In this document: positions 1 through 6,813 of the stretch, one piece after another
Position numbering within the stretch: position 1 is the stretch's first letter
Layout: every line of letters starts with the position of its first letter
Assembly: GCA_014379795.1 (NCBI GenBank)
Contig: JACMLC010000511.1
Location: 1 to 11,346, forward strand
DNA: 11,346 bases
Reading direction: 5' to 3'
Source of the DNA: Pyrinomonadaceae bacterium
Lineage (GTDB): Bacteria; Acidobacteriota; Blastocatellia; Pyrinomonadales; Pyrinomonadaceae
Notes under the pieces: generated by a model
What the model was told of the DNA's origin: nothing
The model's input: the letters and a program-made list of their open reading frames with translations, nothing else
Database searches by the model: none
Made by a program: the position numbers and the translations under genes

Positions 1-6
1 AAGACA

Positions 7-34
7 GACTCCGAACTCCTAACTCCGGACTCCT
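7..34. repeat. Four tandem heptamers, consensus RACTCCK
   Basis: Four 7-base units lie end to end at 7-13 (gactccg), 14-20 (aactcct), 21-27 (aactccg) and 28-34 (gactcct). They are the reverse-complement form of the aggagtc units at 2585-2612, so the histidine kinase gene is bracketed by related arrays in opposite orientation. The rest of positions 1-240 shows no gene I would defend and no clear promoter. Confidence 0.75.
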
Positions 35-240
35 GACTTTTTAGATGGGTATTGCGGCGGCGAATGAATTTGTTTTAAGATGCTTTGCCCCTTGGGCTTG
101 CGCCTCGACAGTTCTCACAATGCCTGTATGATGAATCTCGCACGCCGGCTTGCATGATTTGAGGTCTCGCCGCTGCCGCCCGAAGCGTTTGTTTCTATGA
201 CCGGAAGGCGAAAGAGATTCGCGCGCCGAAAGAGCAACCT

Positions 241-2571
241 GTGCCACACGAACACCAACAGCGAAATAGCGAGCCGGTGCAAGAGTTGGCGACGCTGGCG
301 AACAGCCTCAACGCAGTGCAGACGGATGCGGCGGCATACGAGTCTGCCATGCGCAGCCTCGCTGGCCTGATTCCCTGCGACGCCGTGCGCGCGACCCGTT
401 CTGCCGGTCAGGACAGCCAGCAGTTATGCGCAAGGCTTGAGTATGACGGCGCGTTTGCCATCGTCACGAACAAAGACGCAGAGCCTGTGGCGCACACCAT
501 GTTAGAGCGCGTTGTGGAGACAGGCGCGCCCATCATCTTCAATCAAGCGCAGGCGGAGCTTGGCAGCGGCGCGCTGCTGCTCTCGCTGGTCTGTCCCGAC
601 GCGCAATCCGTTCTCTGCGCGCCATTGATCTTGCAAGCAAAGCTCAACGGAATTCTGATCGCCAGCACGACGCGCGACGCTGCTTATACAGACACAGACG
701 CGCAGGTGGCCGGGATGGCAGCGAGTTTACTGGAGTCCGCGCTCGCGCGCCTTGAGCTGTCCGGGCAGATTAAGGAGACGCAGGAGCGAGAGGATGCGCG
801 CCAGCGCGAAGAAGCTCTGGTGCAAAGCTTAGGCGCGGCGGCGCGCTCGTCTTTCGATCTTGAAAAAATCATACAGCATGCGATAGACGCACTGGCGCGT
901 GCGATGCCCGCGAGCTTTATCGTCCTGCGCCGGGTCACGTTCGGCAGGCCGGATAACACCCTGCGCGCGTGGACGCCGGGAGATGACCGCCAGCCGCTAG
1001 AGCTGCACGCGCCCGTCTCAAAAGAAGAACGCCCGGTCTTCACAGAGCAACGCGCGGTGTCGGTTGAAGACGCCAGCGCGCAGCGCAACCCGAGCGCAGA
1101 GCTGCGCCCGCTCGTCGAGCGTTTGGGAGCGCGCTCTATCTGTCTCGCGCCGGTCGTTTATGGGGGGCAGACGCTCGCCTCAATCGGTCTCGTCGAATCC
1201 GACCGGCACAGAAGCTGGACGGCGGACGAACAACTCCTGCTCGCGCGCGTGGCGGAAACGATTGCGCCTTTGATTCTCAACGCGCAGCTACACGGGCGCA
1301 CGCGCTCTCACATCGAAGACCTTTTAATGCTCATGCGCCTCGCCGGAGACGTGACGAGCGAGGCAGACCTTGAGCGCGTCCTGCGCGCCACGCTCGATTC
1401 ATGGTCAAAGATCGCGGGCACGGATTCCAACGCGATCCTGCGCTGGGATGAAGAAACAAAGCTGTACCGGCTGGCGGTCGGAGAGCAGTTACCCGCAGGC
1501 TTGAGCCAGAGATATACGCAGGGCGTGCCGCCGGACGATCCTGTCTGCGGGCTGGCGGCGACGCGGCGCGCGGGCGTGGTGGCAGACCTCGCGGGCGATG
1601 CGCGATTTACAGAGCTTTATACAGCCGTGCGCTGGTCTGGCCTGCGCGGAATGTGGGCGACGCCCGTCGCCGGACGTGCGAATCAAATGCTGGGGATGCT
1701 GATTTCTTTCTCGCGCGTCGCGGTCGAAGTCTCGCCGGATGAACAACGCCTCGCAGACATCTTTGCGCGACCCGTCGCCATCGCATTGCAGGTCTTGGAA
1801 TCCGTTCGCAAACAGCGCGCCATCTCACTTCAATCAAAGCAGTTGGAGGAAAATCTGCGCCGCGCGGAACAGTACAAGACGGAATTCATGGCGATTATCT
1901 CGCACGAGCTGCGCACGCCGCTCAACGCGATTATCGGTTATGCGCAGATGTTGATAGACGGCTTTTCGGGCGAGCTGAGCGCGGAGCAGTCAGGGGATGT
2001 GCGTACCATTGCCGATTCCGCAGAGAGATTATTGAGCATGGTCGAAGACGCGCTCGATCTGGCGCGGATGGACGAGCATCGCTTTCCTATTTTTATGGAT
2101 ACGATAGCCTTTGACGAAGTCTTGCGCCGAGCCATCGCGGGCGTCAAATACGATGTGGACAAGAAAGGGCTTCATTTGGAAATGCAGATTGCCAGAGACG
2201 TGCCACACATCCGCACAGACCCGGAGCGTGTCAGGCAGATTCTCTCGAACCTGCTCTCGAACGCCGTCAAGTTTACGGAGCGCGGCTCCGTGCATGTCAG
2301 CGTCGAGCGCGACGAAGCTGGCGGCGCACGCTTTAACGTCACGGACACGGGCATCGGTTTTGACGCGGCGGCCTTTCCGCATATCTTCGATGATTTCCGT
2401 CAACTGAATGCTTCGACGACGCGCGTGCATGGAGGCAGCGGTCTCGGCCTCGCCGTCTCGAAAAGATTGGTTCAAAGACTAGGCGGGCAGATCGGCGTCG
2501 CCTCGTCCCCCGGCGAAGGCTCTACCTTCTGGTTCCGCCTCCCGCTGGAAATCCCCGGAGCAGATGGGTGA
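241..2571 (+). CDS. Soluble three-GAF sensor histidine kinase
   Basis: This 776-residue cytoplasmic kinase is predicted to autophosphorylate in response to a ligand or redox signal and pass the phosphate to a response regulator. There is no signal peptide or membrane segment. Three GAF-like domains occupy roughly residues 20-170, 205-350 and 374-520. They are joined by charged helical linkers at about 173-194 and 525-548. The HisKA domain carries the motif SHELRTPLN with the phospho-acceptor His555. The HATPase domain has an N-box with N670 and N674, a G1 box DTGIG at 702-706 and a G2 box GSGLGL at 732-737, so all catalytic motifs are intact. The GTG at 241 is the start. No in-frame start was found in the codons read upstream of it, and a weak AAAGAG lies 6-12 bases before it. 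The REC-GGDEF regulator 112 bases downstream is the likely partner. The ligand of the GAF domains cannot be read from the sequence. Confidence 0.93.
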   Translation: MPHEHQQRNSEPVQELATLANSLNAVQTDAAAYESAMRSLAGLIPCDAVRATRSAGQDSQQLCARLEYDGAFAIVTNKDAEPVAHTMLERVVETGAPIIFNQAQAELGSGALLLSLVCPDAQSVLCAPLILQAKLNGILIASTTRDAAYTDTDAQVAGMAASLLESALARLELSGQIKETQEREDARQREEALVQSLGAAARSSFDLEKIIQHAIDALARAMPASFIVLRRVTFGRPDNTLRAWTPGDDRQPLELHAPVSKEERPVFTEQRAVSVEDASAQRNPSAELRPLVERLGARSICLAPVVYGGQTLASIGLVESDRHRSWTADEQLLLARVAETIAPLILNAQLHGRTRSHIEDLLMLMRLAGDVTSEADLERVLRATLDSWSKIAGTDSNAILRWDEETKLYRLAVGEQLPAGLSQRYTQGVPPDDPVCGLAATRRAGVVADLAGDARFTELYTAVRWSGLRGMWATPVAGRANQMLGMLISFSRVAVEVSPDEQRLADIFARPVAIALQVLESVRKQRAISLQSKQLEENLRRAEQYKTEFMAIISHELRTPLNAIIGYAQMLIDGFSGELSAEQSGDVRTIADSAERLLSMVEDALDLARMDEHRFPIFMDTIAFDEVLRRAIAGVKYDVDKKGLHLEMQIARDVPHIRTDPERVRQILSNLLSNAVKFTERGSVHVSVERDEAGGARFNVTDTGIGFDAAAFPHIFDDFRQLNASTTRVHGGSGLGLAVSKRLVQRLGGQIGVASSPGEGSTFWFRLPLEIPGADG

Positions 2572-2584
2572 AAAAGCAGAAAGC

Positions 2585-2612
2585 AGGAGTCAGGAGTCAG
2601 GAGTCAGGAGCC
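2585..2612. repeat. Four tandem aggagtc heptamers
   Basis: Three perfect aggagtc units (2585, 2592, 2599) and one variant aggagcc (2606) follow the histidine kinase stop codon directly. They lie between two genes read in the same direction. The array matches, in inverted orientation, the four heptamers at 7-34. No hairpin with a T-run is present, so it is unlikely to be a terminator. Confidence 0.85.
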
Positions 2613-2683
2613 AGAATAAAGGCAAGAGCGGTTTCAGCCTTTGCTTCTGAAAGTCCTCTGGTTCTGAGTTCTTGGAATTGATT

Positions 2684-3637
2684 ATGATTAACGAAATACA
2701 GGCGCGTCCGGCGCTGATTCTCGTGGCTGATGACGAGCCGACTAATCGCTCTTTGATTCAGCGTCGCTTAGAGCGCGCAGGCTATCAGGTCTTAACGGCT
2801 GAGAACGGCAGCGAAGCGGTCGAGAAGACGCTCGCCTCGCTTCCCGATCTCGTCATCCTCGATGTCATGATGCCTATCATGGACGGGCTAGAGGCGTGCC
2901 GCCGCATCAAGGATGATGAGACGACGCGCGATGTCCCAGTGATTTTTCTCTCCGCGCGCGACGAAACCGAAGTCAAAGTCAGCGGCCTCTCTCTGGGCGC
3001 GAACGATTACATCAGCAAGCCTTTCAAAGCCGAAGAACTGCTGGCGCGCGTGGATGTCGCGATGCGCTTAAAACAAGAGCGCGACAACCTGCGCCAGAGC
3101 GCCGAAGAAGCCCGCGCACATGCAGAGCTGGCGCAGGAGCGCGCCGTGACGGACGCGCTGACGGGACTTCTCAATCGTTACGGTTTGCAACGCGCACTCG
3201 CGCGCGAACATGCGGAAGCGCGCCGTTATGAACGCCCGCTCGCGTGCCTGATGATTGACCTTGACGATTTTAAAAAGATTAATGACACCTACGGCCACTC
3301 CGCAGGCGATACCGCACTGCAACAGGTCGCCACGATTCTGACCGAAGTGGTACGCCGCTCGGACATGGTCTTTCGCTACGGCGGCGAAGAGTTTTTAGTG
3401 CTGCTGCCCGAAACGGATTTGGAAGGAGCCGCCTCGCTCGCAGAAAAGATTCGTGAATCCGCTTCGGCCAGACACTTCGGCGACGGCGAGCATATTTTTA
3501 AATTAACTTTAAGCGCGGGCGCAGCCAATCTCCGCGACGACGAATCCGGCAATGACATGATCGCACGCGCAGACCTCGCGCTCTATCACGCCAAAGAACG
3601 AGGCCGCAATCGCGTCGAATCCGCCCCCTACGCCTGA
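2684..3637 (+). CDS. REC-GGDEF response regulator, diguanylate cyclase
   Basis: This 317-residue cytoplasmic response regulator is predicted to convert two GTP into cyclic di-GMP when phosphorylated, like WspR or PleD. The REC domain (about 10-125) has the acidic pair in VADDE, the phospho-acceptor Asp60 in ILDVMMP and Lys112 in SKPF. A charged helical linker (about 125-150) leads into the GGDEF domain. There the active-site signature is GGEEF at 233-237, an accepted catalytic variant. An inhibitory I-site RxxD (R224 to D227) sits five residues before it, so product feedback inhibition is expected. DALTGLLNR and the metal/substrate region MIDLDDFKKIND are intact. I chose the ATG at 2684, with GGAA six bases upstream, over an in-frame TTG at 2672 that adds four residues. 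The histidine kinase upstream is its probable phosphodonor. No EAL domain is present. Confidence 0.93.
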   Translation: MINEIQARPALILVADDEPTNRSLIQRRLERAGYQVLTAENGSEAVEKTLASLPDLVILDVMMPIMDGLEACRRIKDDETTRDVPVIFLSARDETEVKVSGLSLGANDYISKPFKAEELLARVDVAMRLKQERDNLRQSAEEARAHAELAQERAVTDALTGLLNRYGLQRALAREHAEARRYERPLACLMIDLDDFKKINDTYGHSAGDTALQQVATILTEVVRRSDMVFRYGGEEFLVLLPETDLEGAASLAEKIRESASARHFGDGEHIFKLTLSAGAANLRDDESGNDMIARADLALYHAKERGRNRVESAPYA

Positions 3638-3679
3638 AACCGTTGCGCGTCAGGATGTTTCGCCGACGACGGCAAAAAA

Positions 3680-3856
3680 CGCCGCGCGAGCGGCGCGAAG
3701 AAGGTAGCCAGACGTGCAACGTCTGGAACACACGCCAGACCAATTGCCGCGCTGAAGGCGCGGCGAGATTCTTAGCGCACCTTCAGTGCGCCGATGCGAT
3801 GGTCAACCGAACCAGACGTTTCACGTCTGGCTACTTTCTGACTGCGCCTCCGGCGC
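3680..3856. repeat. Nested palindromic intergenic element
   Basis: A compact element fills the gap between the cyclase and POTRA genes. Its outer 28-base inverted repeats (3699-3726 and 3812-3839) match at 26 of 28 positions by eye. Each is itself a hairpin with an 8-base stem: CCAGACGT, loop gca or ttc, ACGTCTGG. Inside lie two more hairpins, GCCGCGC/GCGCGGC at 3746-3764 and GCGCAC/GTGCGC at 3775-3791. Their loops are complementary to each other (tgaag and cttca), so they are also inverted copies. Flanking hairpins are CGCCGC/GCGGCG at 3680-3695 and GCGCC/GGCGC at 3844-3856. It resembles REP/BIME elements or a small MITE. No transposase or obvious target-site duplication is visible. An 80-codon open frame over it is most likely chance. 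Confidence 0.8.
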
Positions 3857-3923
3857 AAAAAAAGGAATTTTCAAGCAGCTCCTAAGACTTAATTTTTCAA
3901 GAAAGAGAATCTTTTAAAACCTC

Positions 3924-5234
3924 ATGTCTTTTCCACGCTATCGCTTTTTAGTCATTGCCCTTCTGACTTTTCTGGCAATCGCTCCCTGCGCCTTTTCGCA
4001 ATCTCAAGGCGCAAAGTCGCTGCAACTGGCGCGCATCGAATTTGAAGGACTCAAGCGTTACACGCGCGAGCAAATCATCGAAGCCAGCGGTTTGAAAGTC
4101 GGGCAGACCGTCAACGAGACCGTGCTTGACGAGGCCGCCAATCGCCTCTTGCAAACGGGCTTTTTCAAGAACATGAACTATCGCGTGCGCGCCAAAGGCG
4201 ATCAAGCCACTGTCACTTTTCAGGTCGAAGAAAAAGCTGACAAAGGCGTGCCCATCGTCTTGGATAACTTCGTCTGGTTCACCGATGAAGAACTCGCGAA
4301 CGCCATACGCGGCGAGATACCTTCATACGACGGCACGGCTCTGGAAACAGGCAACCTGACGGAGAAGATTAAAGCTATCTTGCAGCGGCTCTTGCAGGAA
4401 AAGAAGCTTGCCGGACAGGTCGAATACATGTCCTCTGCCAACGAGGCGGGCGGAAACCCTGAGCACGTCTTTAGCATTGAGGGCGTCAAGATTCCGATCT
4501 GCGAATTGAGCTTTACGGGCGCGGCTGGAATCACAGCGGACGAGCTGAAACAAAATTCCAAATCCCTCTTCAATCAGGATTACTCGCGCCGCTTTGTCGT
4601 CGGCTTTGCCAACAGCGCGCTGCGTTCTCTCTACCGCCAGCGCGGCTACCTGCGCGCGAATTTTAGCGAAGCTCCGGTCAAACTCGCTGCTGCTTCTAAT
4701 TGCCAGAACGGCGTCGCCGTCATGCTTGTTGCCGAAGAGGGTTTGCAGTATTCATGGGACAAGGCTTTGTGGACGGACAACACGATCTTCACAGTGCAGC
4801 AGCTTGATACTGCGATGAGCATGAAAGCGGGCGAGGTTGCGAGCAGCGCCAAAATTGACAAAGGGGTGCATGAAGTCGAAGAAGCGTATGGCAAGCAGGG
4901 CTACATCAACGCCCGCCTGCGCGCCGTGCCGGAGTTTGACGATGCAAACAAGCGCGTCACCTATCGCTTCAACATCAAGGAAGGCCCGCAGTACCGCATG
5001 GGAACTCTCAAGGTGACCGGCCTGCCCGAAGAGCTTGCAAAACGCGTGACCAACAAATGGAAGCTCGCGCCGGGCGCAATCTTCGATGCCTCTTATGACA
5101 GAGAATTCTTCCGCAGCCTCGGCCCCAACGACCGCGAGCTGGCGCAGGCGCTCAGCAAGTTTTCCAAAACAGAAGTTGAATCGAAGCCTGATAAGGATAA
5201 ACTGACCGTTGATGTCACCATCAATTTCAAGTAG
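3924..5234 (+). CDS. Secreted POTRA-repeat protein without beta-barrel
   Basis: This 436-residue protein is predicted to be periplasmic. It opens with a signal peptide: Arg5 and Arg7, a hydrophobic core at about 8-20, then a likely cleavage after AFS25. The mature part is made of successive POTRA-like units at roughly 33-104, 110-187, 190-283 and 287-353, plus a partial fifth from about 355 to the end. Typical POTRA features are ARIEFEGLKRYTREQI, the LLQTGFF turn, YRQRGYLRA, YGKQGYINAR and KEGPQYRMGTLKVTG. These match the chaperone-like arm of BamA/Omp85 proteins. A full BamA is about 800 residues and ends in a 16-strand barrel. Here the frame stops after the POTRA part, and the following bases are repeat and an opposite-strand gene. 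Cys193 and Cys260 could form a disulfide. No strong ribosome site precedes the ATG. A role in outer-membrane protein handling is inference. Confidence 0.8.
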   Translation: MSFPRYRFLVIALLTFLAIAPCAFSQSQGAKSLQLARIEFEGLKRYTREQIIEASGLKVGQTVNETVLDEAANRLLQTGFFKNMNYRVRAKGDQATVTFQVEEKADKGVPIVLDNFVWFTDEELANAIRGEIPSYDGTALETGNLTEKIKAILQRLLQEKKLAGQVEYMSSANEAGGNPEHVFSIEGVKIPICELSFTGAAGITADELKQNSKSLFNQDYSRRFVVGFANSALRSLYRQRGYLRANFSEAPVKLAAASNCQNGVAVMLVAEEGLQYSWDKALWTDNTIFTVQQLDTAMSMKAGEVASSAKIDKGVHEVEEAYGKQGYINARLRAVPEFDDANKRVTYRFNIKEGPQYRMGTLKVTGLPEELAKRVTNKWKLAPGAIFDASYDREFFRSLGPNDRELAQALSKFSKTEVESKPDKDKLTVDVTINFK

Positions 5235-5250
5235 CCATCAAGAGTAAAAA

Positions 5251-5347
5251 CTCTTTGCGGTCTTTGCGCATCTTTTCTTTGCGGTCTTTGCGGTTAAGTT
5301 TTTTTTAACGCAAAGAGCGCAAAGTTTTTCTCGCAAAGCACGCAAAG
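5251..5347. repeat. cgcaaag / ctttgcg repeat cluster
   Basis: At least eight copies of ctttgcg or its complement cgcaaag lie between the POTRA gene and the convergent YdeI-family gene. The left half reads ctttgcg on + (5252, 5262, 5277, 5286) and the right half reads cgcaaag (from about 5309 to 5347). The whole block is therefore a large imperfect inverted repeat. Nothing coding is seen here. Confidence 0.85.
5277..5329 (+). terminator. Probable intrinsic terminator of the POTRA gene
   Basis: The repeat cluster forms a long stem (5277-5297 with 5305-5324), about 20 pairs with one mismatch and one bulge, and a T-rich loop. The right arm is followed by five T (5325-5329) on the + strand, and the stem starts 42 bases after the POTRA stop codon. 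On the - strand the stem is followed by A rather than T, so it should act mainly for + transcripts. Confidence 0.5.
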
Positions 5348-5387
5348 AAAAACCGGCGAATTTATTGCTACCCTTTTGTAAGCAGCA

Positions 5388-5975
5388 TCATTTATCAAAA
5401 TTGGCCCTTTTGTTTTGAGCCGCCATCCTGACCGTCTCAGCGATTCTCTTTGATCTTGTTTCCGCACGTTTCGCGCTTTCAATCCAAAACAGGATGCCCT
5501 TCTTCGCCGAATTGCTAAAAGCCTTGAAATATTCGCCCGCCACTTTGTCTGCCGCCAGCTCTTTCTCTAGGTCTGCCGGAATCCTCAATTCCTCAATCGC
5601 ATCCAGCTTCGTCCAAGAGCCGTCTTGCTTAGCGGCCTCGATCTTGGCGAGTCCCGCTTCCGCCATCAAACCCTGTTCGATGAGTTCCGCGATGTATCCC
5701 TTATTCAATTTCGACCACGCGCTTTTGGGCTTGCGCGGCGTAAAAATCTGCTTGTAACGCGCTTCATCCAGCGAGTTTACCTTGCTATCAATCCAGCCAA
5801 AGCACAGCGCTTCTTTGACCGCCTCGCCATATCGAACACTCTGTTGCCCGCTGCCGACTTTGTAGAACACGAGCCACACGCCCTGCGAGGTGCGATGATT
5901 TTTCTTCAACCATCGCCGCCACTCTTCGCGGTCTCTGGCACACACAATTTCTATCCGCTCATCAAATCTTGGCAT
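5388..5975 (-). CDS. YdeI/OmdA-family protein (OmpD-associated type)
   Basis: This 195-residue soluble protein resembles the YdeI/OmpD-associated family, often annotated as bacteriocin-protection proteins. Biochemical function in the family is poorly defined. The family signatures are visible in order: EALCFGWIDS at 55-64, FTPRKPKSAWSKLN at 78-91, and the C-terminal block YFKAFSNSAKKG to IESAKRAETRSKRI at about 149-178, followed by a basic tail. The length is normal for the family, and there is no signal peptide or membrane segment. The ATG at 5973-5975 starts directly in the conserved N-terminus (EIVCARDREEWRRWL). No clear ribosome site is present. It converges on the POTRA gene across the cgcaaag cluster and lies about 75 bases downstream of the vapC stop codon on the same strand. 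No functional link between them is evident. Confidence 0.85.
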   Translation of the reverse strand: MPRFDERIEIVCARDREEWRRWLKKNHRTSQGVWLVFYKVGSGQQSVRYGEAVKEALCFGWIDSKVNSLDEARYKQIFTPRKPKSAWSKLNKGYIAELIEQGLMAEAGLAKIEAAKQDGSWTKLDAIEELRIPADLEKELAADKVAGEYFKAFSNSAKKGILFWIESAKRAETRSKRIAETVRMAAQNKRANFDK

Positions 5976-6048
5976 ACGAGAATTTAATCGAAAGAGGCAT
6001 TATGAGAGGGAGATTAGCGGGCGCGAACATGACGTATTAGGCATAGCA

Positions 6049-6438
6049 TTACCATACGTCTATCAATAACCCATCAACGTTATTGAAATGCCCATCGCGC
6101 GTTACCAGCGTTAATTGATGTTGCGTGGTGACCGCCGCAATCCATATATCATTCTCTGGAATAGGCCGACCTTTCGCGCGCAATTCGCTTTTAATATTTC
6201 CATATAATCGCGATGTTTCCGTATCGCATACCAGCACGGTATTGTTTGCTGCAAACTCGTCTACCCGCGCTATGTTAGAGGCGACGCGTGCTGATTTATG
6301 AGCGCCATAATAAAGCTCGCCTAACGCGATGCTCGGCACAAATACTTCTCCCGCTCCGGCCAATTGCTGACGCACCGCAGTTTCATCGGCAAAGATGGCA
6401 ATCACGATATTTGTATCCAGCAGATACCTACCATTCAT
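6049..6438 (-). CDS. vapC: VapC-type PIN-domain ribonuclease toxin
   Basis: This 129-residue PIN-domain protein spans almost the whole domain, the usual VapC size. VapC toxins are metal-dependent RNases that cut tRNA or rRNA and slow translation when the antitoxin is lost. The four acidic positions expected for the metal site are present: Asp8 in LLDTN, Glu41 in LGELYYG, Asp97 in ENDIWIAA and Asp115 in VTRDGHF. The toxin therefore looks catalytically intact. The ATG at 6436-6438 lies inside the last codons of the antitoxin gene, overlapping it by 11 bases, so translation is probably coupled. The order antitoxin-then-toxin is the usual VapBC arrangement. The RNA target cannot be read from the sequence. 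Confidence 0.92.
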   Translation of the reverse strand: MNGRYLLDTNIVIAIFADETAVRQQLAGAGEVFVPSIALGELYYGAHKSARVASNIARVDEFAANNTVLVCDTETSRLYGNIKSELRAKGRPIPENDIWIAAVTTQHQLTLVTRDGHFNNVDGLLIDVW

Positions 6439-6658
6439 TCGGGTTTACCTTTTCGCAATCTTCTTCAATCGCCTGCGCCATGATTTGTAGATCACTGGTT
6501 TCTATTGTTCCCGCGAAACGAAGTAAATCCTTGCCCGCAGTCCCAAGCGGCTTAGCGCTGGTTAAAGCGCGGACGAAATGCAGCACCTGCTGCTGTTTTT
6601 CAAGAGGCAGCTTACTCAGTTGCGAGATAATTTCTCTCTCAATAGTTGGATTCGGCAT
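6428..6658 (-). CDS. Small VapC-partner antitoxin, DUF2281-like
   Basis: This 76-residue protein lies directly upstream of vapC, overlaps it by 11 bases and is its predicted antitoxin. The N-terminal part (EREIISQLSKLPLEKQQQVLHFVRAL) matches the pattern of DUF2281-type small antitoxins: a helix, the LP turn, then a helix with VLxFV. It does not look like an AbrB or classical ribbon-helix-helix VapB. The acidic C-terminal tail (AIEEDCEKVNPNEW) is the likely toxin-binding and inhibiting segment. Two adjacent start codons read GTG-ATG. I chose the ATG at 6656-6658 because the AAAGGAG site is then seven bases away, against four for the GTG. The family assignment is from memory of the pattern, while the antitoxin role rests mostly on position. 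Autoregulation is likely for such pairs, but I could not identify an operator. Confidence 0.8.
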   Translation of the reverse strand: MPNPTIEREIISQLSKLPLEKQQQVLHFVRALTSAKPLGTAGKDLLRFAGTIETSDLQIMAQAIEEDCEKVNPNEW

Positions 6659-6665
6659 CACGTCT

Positions 6666-6672
6666 CTCCTTT
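6666..6672 (-). promoter_or_regulatory. Strong Shine-Dalgarno site of the antitoxin
   Basis: Reading on the - strand, AAAGGAG lies seven bases before the ATG at 6658. It is the best ribosome site in the window and decides between the GTG and ATG starts. A stronger site for the antitoxin than for the toxin, whose start lies within the antitoxin gene, fits the need for excess antitoxin. Confidence 0.75.
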
Positions 6673-6813
6673 ATATTTATCGCAACATCAGGATTTTACT
6701 TGTTTTCGAATACTGATGCGAGCAGCATTCAAACCGAAGGGAACAAAGGAACTTGAGAGGCATACTATAGAGCAGGCGGCTCTGGCGTCTACAGGACAAA
6801 TCACTCGTCCCTC

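Noticed and set aside
41..247. 68-codon open frame on - at the left edge
   Set aside because: It runs head-on into the kinase start, has no recognisable family or ribosome site and ends near the heptamer array. Chance is more likely.
3844..3863. GC hairpin followed by a run of A, considered as a terminator
   Set aside because: The run is A on the + strand and comes before the stem on the - strand, so neither direction gives a stem followed by T.
3643..3885. 80-codon open frame on + between the cyclase and POTRA genes
   Set aside because: It lies almost wholly on the nested palindromic element, and its residues (Arg-rich, low complexity) reflect the repeat rather than a protein.
3924..3990. 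POTRA protein considered as a lipoprotein because of Cys22
   Set aside because: The residue before Cys22 is Pro, which does not fit a lipobox. Cleavage after AFS25 by signal peptidase I fits better.
5251..5347. Repeat cluster considered as a CRISPR array
   Set aside because: The units are 7-9 bases, spaced irregularly and present in both orientations, with no unique spacers of constant length.
5625..5987. 120-codon open frame on +
   Set aside because: It is antisense to the well-supported YdeI-family gene.
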